The notes beneath the pieces are model-generated. The model was not told the origin of the DNA, made no database searches, and saw only the letters and a list, made by a program, of their open reading frames with translations. 64,000 nucleotides of DNA from assembly GCF_037975245.1 (NCBI RefSeq), contig NC_092582.1, forward strand, positions 2,557,001 to 2,621,000, in the 5' to 3' direction. Within the stretch, counting starts at the first letter, position 1, and every line of letters begins with the position of its first letter. Source of the stretch: Apostichopus japonicus (lineage: Eukaryota > Echinodermata > Holothuroidea > Aspidochirotida > Stichopodidae). The position numbers and the translations under genes are program-made. Below are positions 1 through 13,197 of this stretch, piece after piece.

Positions 1-3000
1 ACTGATTACGATTGTTATACTTAATGACATTTCTGAACCATTGCAAAGGGAGTCCTCTCACAGGGAATATAAGTGAGATACAGAGAAGGGCATGAGAAGT
101 AGATTTCAGAGGGAAAAACAACAAGCTGACCATTAAATTATAAGTTAAGTTTAGTAAAGAAATTTAAAAGTCTGTGTAACAATGTCAAGAAGGTTAGCAA
201 TGTTAACCAATCGTTATATAAGAAAAGTACAGTAAGTGCTCACGTACAGTTCTAAGTGGTCTGATATATCAGTCACTCGATTGATAACGCAGCCAGGGTA
301 GCTACCCTTACCACCCCCTCCCCCACCCCTGCCACCCCCCCCCCCCACCGACCGGCCCGAGGGTCATTCACATTGTAGCAAGTGAGAACAGAAACAACAT
401 TAGTCTTTGAAGCTTTTGTCTATAGCAATATTATTCCGTCCTGTATCCAAGAACACCGTACACCTGGTCACTATTTACGAAGTGTGTATGCTATAATCCA
501 TATTGTTGTCTATCAATAAACATCATTATTTCTGCACACACATGGTTTTGCAAGGGATAAATTTGTTAGTAGATTACCGATGTGAAATCACGCCACCAGG
601 CCCCACCCCTTCCTTCCCCAATACACCTAATGCTCACAAGATCCTATATTTATGCACCGCAAATTTAACACGAGCAGACACCTCACCTTTTCACTATCTG
701 AAATAGTCAACAACAACAAAAATAAAAATAAACATGTTTCTCCTCCTCGTCGCTTTAAAATTTCTTCCAAAGAGGTCGATGTATTACATTGTTTGCTCAC
801 CATGGAAACTAGAGTTCATTTTGAGTATTCTTCTCGTCTGTTCATGTTTTCATCCCCGTCTCAAATTGTAATAAAAGTTCTGGACGATAGGGAATTCTTT
901 ATTCAACTGAGTGTGACGTCACATTAGTCGAGCTTTTTCGTTCTTTAGGCTAATCAATCAAACGCGACAGTTAAGTATCACATGATGTATCACACATTAT
1001 AACGCTCCGTTCCTCTGGAAAGAAAGATTATAGCAAACTATACATTTCTCCTCTTCAGTCGATTTCTGTTTCTCTTCTTTCTTTTGTTTTACTCCGGGAG
1101 TTCTGTTTTGTATTCTGTTGACATTAGAATGTTAATAAGGTTATATATATATACTAGCACGATTGAGTAGTGTAATAATTGAGTGCATCATGTATATATA
1201 TAGCCGCTATGGAGATTGTTAATTAACAGACTGATTGTTATTCAAAATCAACAGCGTCTTCATCCTAAGTGTTTCTTTTTCCCGTTATACTTAGCCTATA
1301 TTTTATTAAATATTAATGATGAATTATAACTTAATGAGTTGTTGCTATTGAACAAATCTGACCGAATCATGCCATATTTGCATCAATATTTTGACGCCCC
1401 TCCCCCTCTCAACCCCCCCCCCCACACCCCTGTCCTCTCTCATCTGGAGACAACGTTTAATGTTTGGCTACTTATACCGATTCTGTCGGTAGTACTATGT
1501 TGACCACAATGACCTGGTTTAAATTTGAATGTATATAGATGTTTGATTGCCTTGACATCCTTCCTAATATCAATGTGTGGGGTTTACGTATAGTGTAGAT
1601 GGATAATCTATTATTGAGACTTTAAACGGCGAGGCTGTATAATATTTTGAAAGGTTTCTTTTAAGGTAAACCTGTTGCCAGATAGGCTTACTTACACACT
1701 GCATACCCCACCCCTACCCCCCTTAATGTTCGCTCTTCTCACATTTGGATACACACACACCGCTCACCTTAATCCATACCTGTATACTTTAGTCTGATCG
1801 GCTGCTTATACCAATTCTTTTGTCATTACAATTATGAACACACCGATATAGTGTAAAATTAAATGTAGGCTTTTGCTTGCTTTGCCATGCTCCACATATA
1901 TATGTTTGCACTGTACGTATAGTTTATGCATTACATACTTTGAGACTTAAAAACGGCAAATTTCAAATGTATCTTCGGGTAGTTGTACCTTATCGCTACA
2001 AAGACCTGTGTACTAAACGGATACCAATACGCTACATACAAATACACATGTGCTAATGGTAATTGGTGAGTCTGTAAACTTCATTAACAATTGCTCCAAG
2101 CGTTAGCGTGATAAAAACAATCTTTTTATATAATTTCAAAAATACTTTCCTTAAGATATTGAAGAGCGATATTATTCCTTGATATTGAGGGAGGGGGTTA
2201 ACTCCTACAATAAATTGTCCTTGAGAGGGGATAATACTTTTAGGACCGTGTATTTAATATTTAATGTTCTAACTCATTTTGTGGCATAGTAATTGCCTTC
2301 GAATAGACGGGGTGGTGCGTTTTCGTGGCCCCATCCCTCCACCGCCTCCCCCCCCCCCACCTCCCCACACCATGCACACACAGACGCGTTCCCCAGTCAG
2401 TGTTAATCGTACGCATTTATCAGTGAGGTGATAGTCTATTTTCGACTATGTCATCTTACATGGTCATTAATTTATTTGCGCTGTTTAATTGTTTTAATAG
2501 CCCCGCAGGGTTTACGCGTGACGTATGACCACCGACTATATACTTGTAACAAGAGGCCAGCCTGCAAAGGGTTTGCCTTGATTTATTTAATATGTAGGCT
2601 ATACATATAGGTGAACGTTAGGTTATAATTAAGTTTAATTATAAGTCGTATACGTACGTACGAAGTCAATTGACCGCAACACAAACCAAATCCTATCCAC
2701 TCTCCTCACTGAGGGGTTAAATGTTTGACCTCGTTACAGCAAATACTAAACTTATAGACATATATCTATATATATATTGTATATATAAGAGGAGAGCAGT
2801 CCGGATAGGAATTAACAAATAGCTTTGATTGACGACGCTAAATTGAACAACATGCGTGAATGCATCGCGTTGTAAATCCATCCAACTTTGTCTTAGCAAA
2901 TGAAGAGGATTGAAACTCAAAACCACATGTTCACTGTTACAGATTGATCATATTCTGTGAATACAGAGTGCAACAATAATCACAACCAGTGATAATACTA

Positions 3001-3037
3001 TGCAGCTATAGTAAAAAGCAGAAAGGGTTATATATAT
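1..3037. other. Unassigned AT-rich DNA
   Basis: No reading frame here resembles a protein I recognise. The interval carries homopolymer C tracts (for example 335-346, 1413-1423 and 2348-2358), short TA runs and no clear repeat family. It could be intergenic or intronic. Confidence 0.5.
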
Positions 3038-3062
3038 ATGTATATATATATATATATATATT

Positions 3063-3383
3063 GTATACGCGTTTGCCACCCGTATCGAACAATACTAGTT
3101 CTGTTTTGGTGACATATTTTTGCCTTTTTCTAGAGATCAAACATGATTCTGACCAACTCGAAATCATTTGTGATTCCTAAAGCCGGATCTCGAAAGAGAT
3201 ACTTTGAACAGACTTTTGTCAATGAAACGGAGTTAAACGGCAAAGGCAAATGAATATATATAATTGAAAACATAATGAGTTAGAAAATCGAAACAGTGAA
3301 GAAACTTCCAGCCTCCACCGGGATTCGAACCCGGGCCTCCCGCTTTATATGCGGACACCCTAACCACTAGGCTATGGGCCCCC
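3063..3383 (-). mobile_element. tRNA-derived SINE-like repeat, copy A
   Basis: Read on the minus strand, 3380-3311 is a tRNA-like head. It has an A-box-like segment (TAGCCTAGTGGTTAGG), an anticodon arm CCGC-ATATAAA-GCGG and a B box (GGTTCGAATCC). It is followed by a tail to about 3255 and a body of about 185 bp down to a TA tract near 3062. The head and the body recur at 54.06-54.39 kb, but there the body precedes the head, so the two copies look permuted. The acceptor stem pairs poorly and the anticodon would be ATA, so this is not a working tRNA gene. The Glu/Asp-tRNA-like head is an inference from its overall similarity to those tRNAs. Confidence 0.75.
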
Positions 3384-3404
3384 GATTAGTGGTTAGGGTG
3401 TCCG
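3352..3404. repeat. Perfect 18-bp inverted repeat at the edge of SINE copy A
   Basis: The segment 3352-3369 is the exact reverse complement of 3387-3404 (TAGTGGTTAGGGTGTCCG), with 17 bases between. The arms are the A-box portion of the tRNA-like head, present once in each orientation. This implies an inverted duplication or fold-back event during insertion. Confidence 0.85.
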
Positions 3405-3449
3405 ATTTATTTATGTTCTTATTTATTTACAATACATCTGTCATACCAC

Positions 3450-3462
3450 TTGCTACACATTC

Positions 3463-3501
<39 letters not shown>

Positions 3502-5660
3502 TGTGCAACATCAAACTGAAGTTCTCTTCGCCTGCTCATCCCAGACGTAGACATTCTGTAAACATCCACAGGCTGACCGACGCAGCAGTAGCTCAAAAAT
3601 TCTGCAACAGTGTGAAAGAAGCTATAGCTAACACTGTCGACCCACCTCTAGACCGCATAGCTGCCATCATCCATGATCGAGCGACAGACACATGTGGTAC
3701 TCAGAGAGCTTGTGTTAACAAACCATATCTTCGGCCTGATACCATCGAGCTGATCAGAAGAAAGAATGCTGCCAGGAACACCACTGAGCAGAAACATCTC
3801 CGAAATCTGGTGAAGCACAAGTGCGAGAAAGACATGGTAACGTGGGTCCTGGAACAAGTTTCCACCATTGAGGCTGCCTACCATAACAATGACACAGCCA
3901 CGCTATTCAGAACAACGAAACTGCTGACTGGCAAGACCAATGCTCCAAATGTGAACATTAAGGATGCAAACGGCACCCCCCTGGAGAGTGTTACCGAAGA
4001 GGTCAGTCGCTGGCACGAATACGCAACCATCCTTTTCCAGTCAGACCTGCAGCGTGGTGGTCTACAATATGCAACCTCATGTGTTTCAGATGATGCTCTC
4101 CCAACACTGGCAGAGGTTGAGAAAGCCATCAAGGTCCTCAAGAACAACAAAGCTGCTGGCCCAGACGACGTTCTGGCTGATTGCATCAAGACTGCAGCAA
4201 CTGATACCACCATTCTCAGCACCATCCACAAGGCTGTGCAGTGTATCTGGTCTACAGGCATCTGGCCTTCAACGATGACATCTTCCACTTACATTGCCCT
4301 CCATAAGAAGAACGACAGAGAGGTTTGTGAAAACTATCGCACATTGGCTCTCATAAGTCATGCCAGCAAAGTGGTGCTCAATATCATGCAGTCACGTCTT
4401 CAGACTAATCTCGACGATGTAAGTGAGGTGCAGTTTGGCTTCCGCTCCGGGAAGTCAACCACAGATGCTATCTTCGCTCTTAAGACTATCACATCTGCCT
4501 ACTACAGAGCCCACACCCCACTCCATCTCATTTTCGTGGATTACAAGAAAGCTTTTGACAGTGTGAATCATGCCCTCCTAATGGAGAAGCTGGAACAGAT
4601 GGGCGTGGACAGAGATGTCATTAGACTCACAGAGAGTCTTTATCACGATGCTGGCGGCGTCTTACAATGGAAAAATGAGACTACAGATGCTTTCAATACG
4701 CCTGTCGGTTGTAGACAGGGCTGCCCACTTTCTCCAATCCTCTTCTCTCTCTACACTGAATGCCTTATGAGGGAATGGCATGCAAGGACCGCTGGTTTGC
4801 CTGGTGCTACCATAGGAGACCACACAGTGAAGGAACTGAGATACGCCGATGATCTTGTCCTGTTTGCGCTATCCGCTGCGGAAGCAGAAACGGCTCTCAA
4901 CATCTTAGCGGACGTTTCCAAACCCTATCAGCTTGTGATACACCCGGGAAAAACGGCTCACCTTGTCATCAAGACGGACCCGAACTCTACCGATACCATC
5001 CACCTGGGGACCTCCATTATCCCCAACGTTAACTCTTTCATGTACCTCGGCTCCACCATCACCTACAACACTGATGACACTCCAGAAATCAGCAAGCGGA
5101 TCGCCATAGCCAAGACTACACTCCGCGAGTGCAAGTACCTCCGAAGCCCACACCTCTCCGTTGCGACTAAGCTTCTGGTCATCAGAGCCCTAGTAATGTC
5201 TAGGTTGACCTATGGCTCTACTACATGGTCGATTAAGAATTCAGATGCAGCCAAACTGGATGCTTTAGGTCGTACCGTCTGGAGATCGCTGCTAGGTGTC
5301 AATTGGAGCGACCACGTTACCAACGAGTCACTTATGCGTATGATAGATGGTAGATGGCTATTCACCTATGACACTATTGTGCAGAGAAAAATGGACTGGT
5401 TCAGCCACATCGCCCGTCAACAGGGTCTCCAGTGGGACCTCTTGTCAGGTGCCGTTCTGGGCACAGTGAGTAGTCGTGGGCGGCCTCGGATGACCTGGTA
5501 TGATAACATCAGAGCCTCAACCGGTCTCACCATGGAGGAAGCAAAACAGCAGGCTCTTTCCCGGATTCATCTGCGGATACGTGGTCACCATCCAGCTCCA
5601 CTTCGCCGGTCATCTCGCATCGCTTTGAGACAGCGCCCACGGACTCTTCAGAGTCTTTGA
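3450..5660 (+). CDS. Reverse transcriptase ORF of an RTE-like LINE (partial)
   Basis: The open frame has no ATG start. Its first 17 codons are read-through of the TA microsatellite, and real similarity begins around residue 25, in the linker that normally follows the endonuclease. The frame is open for about 710 codons without a stop. Visible RT motifs are NKAAGPDD (near residue 234), QFGFRSGKSTTDAI (near 330), VDYKKAFDSVNH (near 366), GCRQGCPLSPILF (near 422) and the catalytic RYADDLVLFA (near 466). The C-terminal RGRPRMTWYDNI followed by TGLTMEEA is typical of the RTE end region. The protein would copy its RNA by target-primed reverse transcription. Lack of the endonuclease makes this copy non-autonomous, but the intact RT frame suggests a recent insertion. 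Clade assignment rests on motif recognition only. Confidence 0.85.
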
Positions 5661-5674
5661 CGATTTTCTATCTA

Positions 5675-5711
<37 letters not shown>
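3464..5711 (+). mobile_element. RTE-like non-LTR retrotransposon, 5'-truncated, between (TA)n tracts
   Basis: The element body starts directly after a TA microsatellite (about 3464-3499). It ends only 17 bases after the stop codon, in a TCTA-then-TA microsatellite (to about 5711). A very short 3' UTR and a microsatellite tail fit RTE-clade LINEs. The N-terminal apurinic-type endonuclease is absent, as expected of a 5'-truncated copy, although an exact TA junction on the 5' side is unusual. No target-site duplication can be recognised because both flanks are TA repeats. Confidence 0.75.
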
Positions 5712-5713
<2 letters not shown>

Positions 5714-6891
5714 GTGTGTGTTTGCACCCAGCTTACATTGAGCTTAAACAGGACCCATTCTCTCAACAACAACAAAAATCTTTTTTTATTTATAATGAAT
5801 CAAGCATGAGTATGGAACTTAATATCATGTTTTCAATCTTTTAACTTTATGTCTTTGTAACTTTTAATCTAACAAATAACTACTTGTCAACTTGTAATCT
5901 ATGAAGCTTTGGTTTAAGTTAGTTTGTAATTTTGTTGTCATTCTGACCAAGTCTTGTGATATTTATACAATAATGGATTTACCATTAAATGTAATTAAAT
6001 TAATTAAATGTAATTTAAGTGATATATAATCGTTACATCCATTTCCAGGGTGTTAAGTTAATTATTTATTATGTAAACCGTCAAATATACAAGACTTTGT
6101 GTGTCCGCAAAGTTTAATTACTAATTCTAAATTTGTTTCAGTGGCAAACATTTGCAGTCTATGCTTAATTTAATAATTCCTTGGACTTCTTCGATGGATT
6201 TTAAGTAACGTTTTACGTTTTGTGTACATTATTATTATTATTATATTTTATTTACTGGTCAAATTACATTAGTCTATAATAAAGTCAAATTACAGAAAAT
6301 CGAGTGAAAAGTAAAAATCGTGAAAAGTATATCACAACATGCAATAAACGAATATTTACTTCCGTAATACGTGTTTACTTATTTTTTCTAAAACACTTAA
6401 TTGCATCCCCCCACCCCCCTTTCCCATGAGAAAAGAAAAAGTGGCCCTCAAAAAGTCAACAAGGTGATCAAAAAGGAGACCTTCTACAAATTTCTAAAAC
6501 GGTTAGTTTGACCATCACTTGTCTATAGCCCAAAATGAAGTTATCTTCAATCGTTTCCTCTTCGGCTTAATTTGAACATAAACATAAGTGAATATATTTA
6601 AAGCTTTACTTTTAAAACTGCCTAGAGTGTCCGTCCACACAGCGAGTTACGTCCATTCGCTCAGACCTTTAATTGAATCAGAGTGTGAGAAAACTATCTA
6701 GAAACATACAGTTACATCGGATTCAGGGGTACAAAATGACCTTCCCATGAAAAAGCTATTACTTTGCTATACTCTCTTCCGCTGGACGTTTTGGAAAAGC
6801 TGTCGATCTGAGGTCTGGTGGGACTTGGGACGAAATCTATTACAAGTAGCTTCTGTTAGGCTAAGATTTAAGAACAGTTGTCTGAGCTGAT
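5712..6891. other. Unassigned AT-rich DNA
   Basis: No supported gene. It contains an ATT microsatellite (about 6229-6245) and AT-rich sequence. Confidence 0.5.
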
Positions 6892-7053
6892 TTAAAGGGA
6901 TAGGCTATTTCCGGTGGCATTCATGTAAAACATTAATTGAAGAGAAAAATATTCCACGCTGCTAATTGAAAACCCCATCTTAATATTTTGCCCGTAACTC
7001 GAGATGTGGTTAATTGAATATGACTTTTTTTGATTGGCTAAACATCCCTTTAA
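6892..7053. mobile_element. Short TTAA-flanked MITE-like element
   Basis: It starts TTAAAGGGAT (6892-6901) and ends ATCCCTTTAA (7044-7053), giving a 10-bp terminal inverted repeat that includes TTAA on both sides. The length is 162 bp and there is no coding capacity. TTAA flanks suggest mobilisation by a piggyBac-type transposase, but this is inference from ends alone. Confidence 0.45.
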
Positions 7054-10000
7054 GGAAAAACAAGAGTCCGCACGACAATGTCCAAGCCTGCCTCCCTTAT
7101 ATGCCCCTATATCTTTTCATTTGGTTCATCTAATAATTATAACTTGGTAAGCAATCGTCATTAAGCCTGTATTTTTACAATGACTGTGCCCCATGCATCA
7201 TTGCAAAAGTATGCAAGTAGCCACATTTGAGCATATCAATATTACTAAACCTTTAAGAATATGTTCTTTGAAGTTCCGACCGTTCTCAGAATCTACAACA
7301 TGTATACAATAACATCAATCTCATGTAGTTAAAAATCTTTTGAACGTGGCAGAGAACTACCTGCTTTAAGTTTAAGATTAAGATTAAGCGATGAGTTTTC
7401 GAAACTCTCAAACATATTCTGGTCGCAACTAAAATGCTATTTTATATCACATGGATTATTCTATCTGTACGTTTCTTGACTAAGTATATAAACTACAACA
7501 TTGGAGATCAAAATGGCGAATCTAGAACCCAAAATGACGTAACGGTTTCCCTCCTGTGACCCTCTCTACGGCGAAAGAATCAGACCATCCTGATGACGTC
7601 ACAAACCGTTCTTAACCGTTCTTTAGAGACAATGGCTAGCTGCTGAAAGTAATTGTTAAAAAGAGTCCCAATAAAGCCCTCTTTACAAAAGAGGCGAAAT
7701 ATGAAAAATGTTATACATCACTATTTTATTTTTTATTTTTTGCATGTCTCCTCTTTCTGTCATTGTTACATGAGATCATGAATAAGCCTGACACTCTTTT
7801 TAACTCCTTACGTTTGGCCGTATTTCTTTCCCCTTACCTCCAAGTTTTTACTCAGTCGGATATATAAATCTGAGCGGTAGTAAACCTTTCAAACAAAGCC
7901 GAAAACGTCATGAATTTTTAGTGTGATGTCTTTAAATTTAAAAGTAATTGAAAGGACCGTTTCTGTGAACCGAATGGTACTAGATTTTACCTTCATGAGG
8001 TCCCCATCCATCTATATACTGCAGTGAATATACACGAGTCCACACACGCACACATAGGCTAGGAATTTCAAAGGCTATGATAATGCGCAATTCACACGAT
8101 CTTTTCCTCAAACGCATGTAGATAGTCTACAGTCACGAGTGCATTTGAAACATATATCCGTTTCCTTTTTTATGCAATCAGCATGTTTTTCTATACTTAT
8201 TACTGGAAATAATAAACATTAACAACTGATTAAAAAGGCTGTATGTTAATACTAAGTGTTTCTGCTTTATCAGAAATTATTTGAAGAATAAATTTCATCT
8301 ACTTTGTTTTCGTACGGAGTCTGCACCTTGCCTATATCAAGCAATTAATTAATTTTCATAAAAGTTATTATATCTCTTTCGGGATCACTTAAACCGAAAT
8401 TTTGTAGAATTTTACATTTTTTTGTTGTTGCGCATTCATGTTGTGAGTGACACAAATTTGAAAAGGTAAATCCTATAATATTGTTGATGGTTACTTCAAG
8501 CGATGAGTCATCAAAGAACAATCCACGATTTTCCAAATACTTAAAAAGAAAATGAATTAACTAAACTTGTTAATTGGATTCCTTGTGTGTTGAAGTGCAA
8601 ACTATACCAGTCATTGGATCTCGTTTTTCGGATTCTTAACAAAATAAATTACATGTTTCATATGAATTCACATTTTTCTTATTTGATATTTACTTAATTT
8701 TTTTGTTATTAAACTGCATAATTATTTTACATTTTTTTCACAAAAAACATGATTACATCTGCTCTCAAGGAATTTAGGAATTTGGAGAACATGCAAAACT
8801 GTTCTAACAAAACCTTATTTCAGACAAGACCAAGTTTTTTGGGGGTTTTTTTTGCAGACAATTCAATTCTTTCTAACATTCAGACGTTCTGAAGGCCGCA
8901 TTTGTAATAACGACACGCGAAGGCTCAAAGAAAATAAGAACACATCTTTCATTAACAAGAAATCCGACTCCTAGAACAAAAGTAAATAATTTCGAGAAAA
9001 AGGCGCACAAAAAACTGATTGGGAGAGGGGTGAGGTATCGAAGGGGGAAAATTCCTGATATTTCGTTTCCATGTGATTATTACTAACAAGAAACTGTGTG
9101 AAATTTGAGGAATCAGAAAAGTTAATTCATTACTTGTAATGTACATTCGCTAAAAAATAATGATCGTGGGGGGGGGGGGTAAATTGAGGGCTCCTCTAGA
9201 AAGTAATGCTTCTTCACTGAGCAGGACTACCCTCACTAAAAATGACAATAATAAAATTTTAAAAATATTAAAAAAATTCTCATAATTTTCCGGAATGATA
9301 AATACTGCAGAAAGCTGTCTTAATATAAAATAAATTAAGGATACTTGTTCTAGGTTGATCTTGATCTATCTTGATCTAGGTTGTGCAACTTAACCTCAGT
9401 CTTAACTTTAGTTCTAATAGCAGACTAACAGAAGTAAACTATTTTGAAAGTAGCATTAATGTATTGAAGTTATAGCATGGGTGACCATTAATTGACTTCC
9501 TAGCATATTTTCATGTAACGCTTCAGGTAATGTTTGCGTTGATAAAATAACCAACAATTAAAGGAAACAAATTAAACCAGATACATACCGGTTAGTTTAA
9601 TTTTAATCTACCAACATCCGCAAGAGAAATTATAAAATAAACGTAACTTATACACCGGTTGAGAAATGAAGAAAAACTAAATTTCATAAATTTAGTGGGA
9701 CACAAAATGTTATGTGTTAAATGAATTAGGGTAATAACTAAAGAATGCATCCAAGAGATGGAAAAGTAACATTTCTCAGCTGTGCTCGGACAAAATTGCA
9801 CTGTCCATTTCTAGTCCATTTCGTCCATTTCTAGTTAAATTATAACAAAATTATCCAACGTAAATTACAGCTTTGAGTAGGTATATATATAACGTTATAA
9901 GAGAGTCCCCACCATCTAGAACGTTATATCGCTTTAAGAGAGCCGGCCATGTACACAATATTGATGGGGTCAGTTTTTCTACATTTACCACAAAAAAAAA

Positions 10001-12728
10001 ATCTAGCTTAGTTCGTTATTCAAGGCCAAGTGAAAGCTATGTTGTCCTTTAATACCTCCACCGAAAATTCAATTTTCTTATGTCTCTGTTTAAAGATGGC
10101 AAAAAGGAGGAAAAAAACATGTATTCGCAGTTGATTAGATTCTGGGAAACTGTTTATGAAGAATAACGTCCAGAAAAATAACTATGACATTCCATAGAGT
10201 AATTATTGTGTGAAAATCTCGATGTTTAAAGTGTTAAAACTATCTATCCGAATGGTTTTATTGAATGCCAAGGCCAATTGTCCCCCATACACGAGGGGAT
10301 GTATAAGACAAAACTTCTTAAATTCTGGAAGAATCATTTTTACTTATTTAATTTTTGTTCCATATTCAACCACGTGATGGAAGGACTTTAGTAAATAGGG
10401 TCAAACATCTTTGTTACCTGGGGTGGTATGGGGTGTCGTGGGGAAGGGTTGGGTGGGGTGGGGATTGGAACGTGAAGGGATTGCGGAAATTCAAAATGAA
10501 GGGACGAAAGACAACACACCTGTATAGTTTGTGTTTTTCTTTCTTGTTTATGTGCACAGATGACAACAGTTATTTGTGTTGGTTTCTTGACCAACGTTAT
10601 TGTACACACATGTATAAAGGATATTTTCTTCGTTTTGGTGGAATTTATTTATGATAAACAATTTTTTTTTTCATCCTGTTTCACATAAATTGCTTCCAGT
10701 CGGTAAGAAAATAGTTTTCCTTCAATTATTTTAACGCATATAAGTGGGCCGAGTTTTAATATCATGTTCATGCTAATGTGATTTATTTTCTCTCTCATAG
10801 AGTGTAGGAAGATTTTATCGTCAATTTGACAATTTGAAGGAAAAAAATGATATGTAACCATTAACAAACGAAAAAAAAAGAAAGAAAAAAAATACAATGA
10901 GATTAATTGTTTTATATTCCGGTATTCACGATATGTAACCGATAAGTACGTAGTTAGGCAGGTGTGTTCCTTTTAAGGTACCATGAATCAGCTACTAATA
11001 AAGAACAAAAAACCTATATATATTGTCTCTCTGCTGTTTCTACAAATGGAAATAAATCGTTCCTTATAAAGTTGAAAGACTTTTAACACCCTTTCTGGAA
11101 GTGATAGCGATAGATTCTATACTGTAGTGTTTGTTCTCCGCTCTTAAATAGTATTTCACAAATTATTTTTTTTTTTTTTAGTTTACACGCGATAAAAAAA
11201 AAAGTTTGAATGCTATTAGTGCAATGAATTATCTTTAAAAATCTTTGTTTAAATTCGGTGAAAATATTATCTACATTTCTCTTGAGGGATTGGGGTAAGG
11301 GTGGGAATATAAATACAACTGTAGTGTTTTCCAGTTGTAGACTTTTCAGATATATGTATTAAGTAGTCCATAATTTTTGTTTCTGTTAATAAGTATATTA
11401 TTTTATTGTATATAATTTTATTGAATTTTGTTAAAAGTTATGTTTGAGGTTTCTTTATAGAATCCATTAGTAAGTTAAACTGAGATACGTACCTATAACA
11501 CGGGACTAAAAGCTTAAATACAAGCGCATGTTCCCTTTGTGTAAGTACGAATACAAGGACCTAAGCGCGATTACGTAATATTGTACTCACTTCTTTAAAG
11601 TATTTGCAAAATGCTTCGAGTACCACAAATGTAGGCGTACAAAACCACGAAGTTAAGTACGACTACAAACAATTATCTTCGAATACTGGTATGAATACAA
11701 ACTCACTCACATTGAATTCGTTTAGTGCTATTTTACATATATCACCACAATTGCGTGGTCAAAAATTACCTAACGAAAGAAACTTTGCTAGAAAACATTT
11801 TTTCTCTGGAAATGTCACAAATATATTGATTAGATCACGCCGTAAGTGTTTTATTGGACAATACATACGCCTGAAATCACTTTTTCTCCAATTTATTATC
11901 CATCAACATTATAGTATAAAGTTTCGCATTTCATCTTTCATTTTTTCAGCTTATTGCACCATTTTCTTGGGCATTTATGACGATTAAATGACAAATACCA
12001 CGAACGCATTTGTTGGGGGCCATAAAAAGGACAACATATATATTCATAGAGAAAGATCTTGGTTTAAGAAGGAAAAGAAATTGAATATAAGAAAATGTTT
12101 TTCCTGTATTTTCTCTCTCTAATATTTCGGCAGTAAAACATACGGTTCCTTCTTAGAATGACTATCTGAAACGTTTTTCTGTTTAAAATTCGGATCGCAA
12201 AATTTGGTCAGTTCACTGGAAATTGCTTCCCTAGGTCCGATGTTTTATCACCAGAAGCATACATCATCTTCAATAGTTAATGAACCGATAACTGGTGTAG
12301 CCGGATTTGCATATAAATGGTCCGAATCCGCAATGTTATTGTCATCCAATCCTTGGGTTAATTACCATACATGTGCTAATAATTACACCTTGTTGCGATG
12401 GGGGTTGGGGGATGGTGACGGAAAAACCAATTCAAACAGGTCACGTGTCATTCATAACTAATAAAGTACGTACCATTATAGCTACATATATACTTTTGCA
12501 GGAAACGAGTACCCTTGTGGAACTTTCCAGCACACTGTTCATCTTCCTGTTTCACGATCGCAGTTTTCTAAAATTTTCAGAGTATATTGTTTGACAGCTT
12601 ATACGTTTGAAACAATATTCTATCCAAATACCGAAATAAAAACACTTCTCACGTTAGGCGCCGAATTGAACCGATTTCTGGCAGACATTTATGGTACACT
12701 CCTAGCAGGTTTTGCCAGCGCCCTTTCG
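7054..12728. other. Unassigned AT-rich DNA
   Basis: No supported gene or element. A G12 tract lies at 9168-9179, and homopolymer A or T runs are frequent. Open frames here are short and have no recognisable domain. Confidence 0.5.
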
Positions 12729-13197
12729 GTGGCATACTCCTATTAGCGTCTATATCAATCGGCCCCAAGTGTTCTCCTTCAGCAAAAGTGCCAAAAAGCA
12801 GCAGGAGAACATCTTTTTTGACCTGTTATCAATCATGATCTAGTTTTATTGTGGCCCTGCATGTTGAAGAGCATGAATGGAAGTACATATAGTGAGAAAC
12901 TTGGGTAAATTGAGGCAATTTTAGACCCCTTTAAGGCCTCCCAGGAGCAGCGTAGGAAAATTGTTTACCACTGAGTGAAGAGGTTTGTTTACAAGTGACG
13001 AAAACTTCCGGCTCGGATAGCAAAAATTCTACATGGTCATGATACGAAAATTGATGGTGCCATGAAAGGCCAACTTGTCAGCTATCCGGTGATGGGTAGC
13101 GTTTAGCTAGTGAAAACTTCTATCTAGACTTAGAGACCACATTACTTTCGTGATTTAGTGTGTAAGTCAATGGGGCTTTTAATGGGCGTATGCTACC
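12729..13197. mobile_element. Possible non-autonomous DNA transposon
   Basis: The left end GGTGGCATACTCCTATTA (12729-12746) and the reverse complement of the right end (13180-13197, GGTAGCATACGCCCATTA) match at 15 of 18 positions. TTTC lies immediately outside each end and could be a 4-bp target-site duplication. There is no coding capacity in the 469 bp. A single copy in the window makes the call tentative. Confidence 0.35.

Noticed and set aside
3309-3382. Functional tRNA-Tyr gene with anticodon ATA
   Set aside because: The acceptor stem pairs poorly, the anticodon is atypical for animals, and the sequence belongs to a dispersed repeat with two other copies.
3450-3500. Translation start of the RT frame at its first in-frame codon
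   Set aside because: That codon is TTG and is followed by TA repeat read-through, so the frame is better treated as 5'-truncated.
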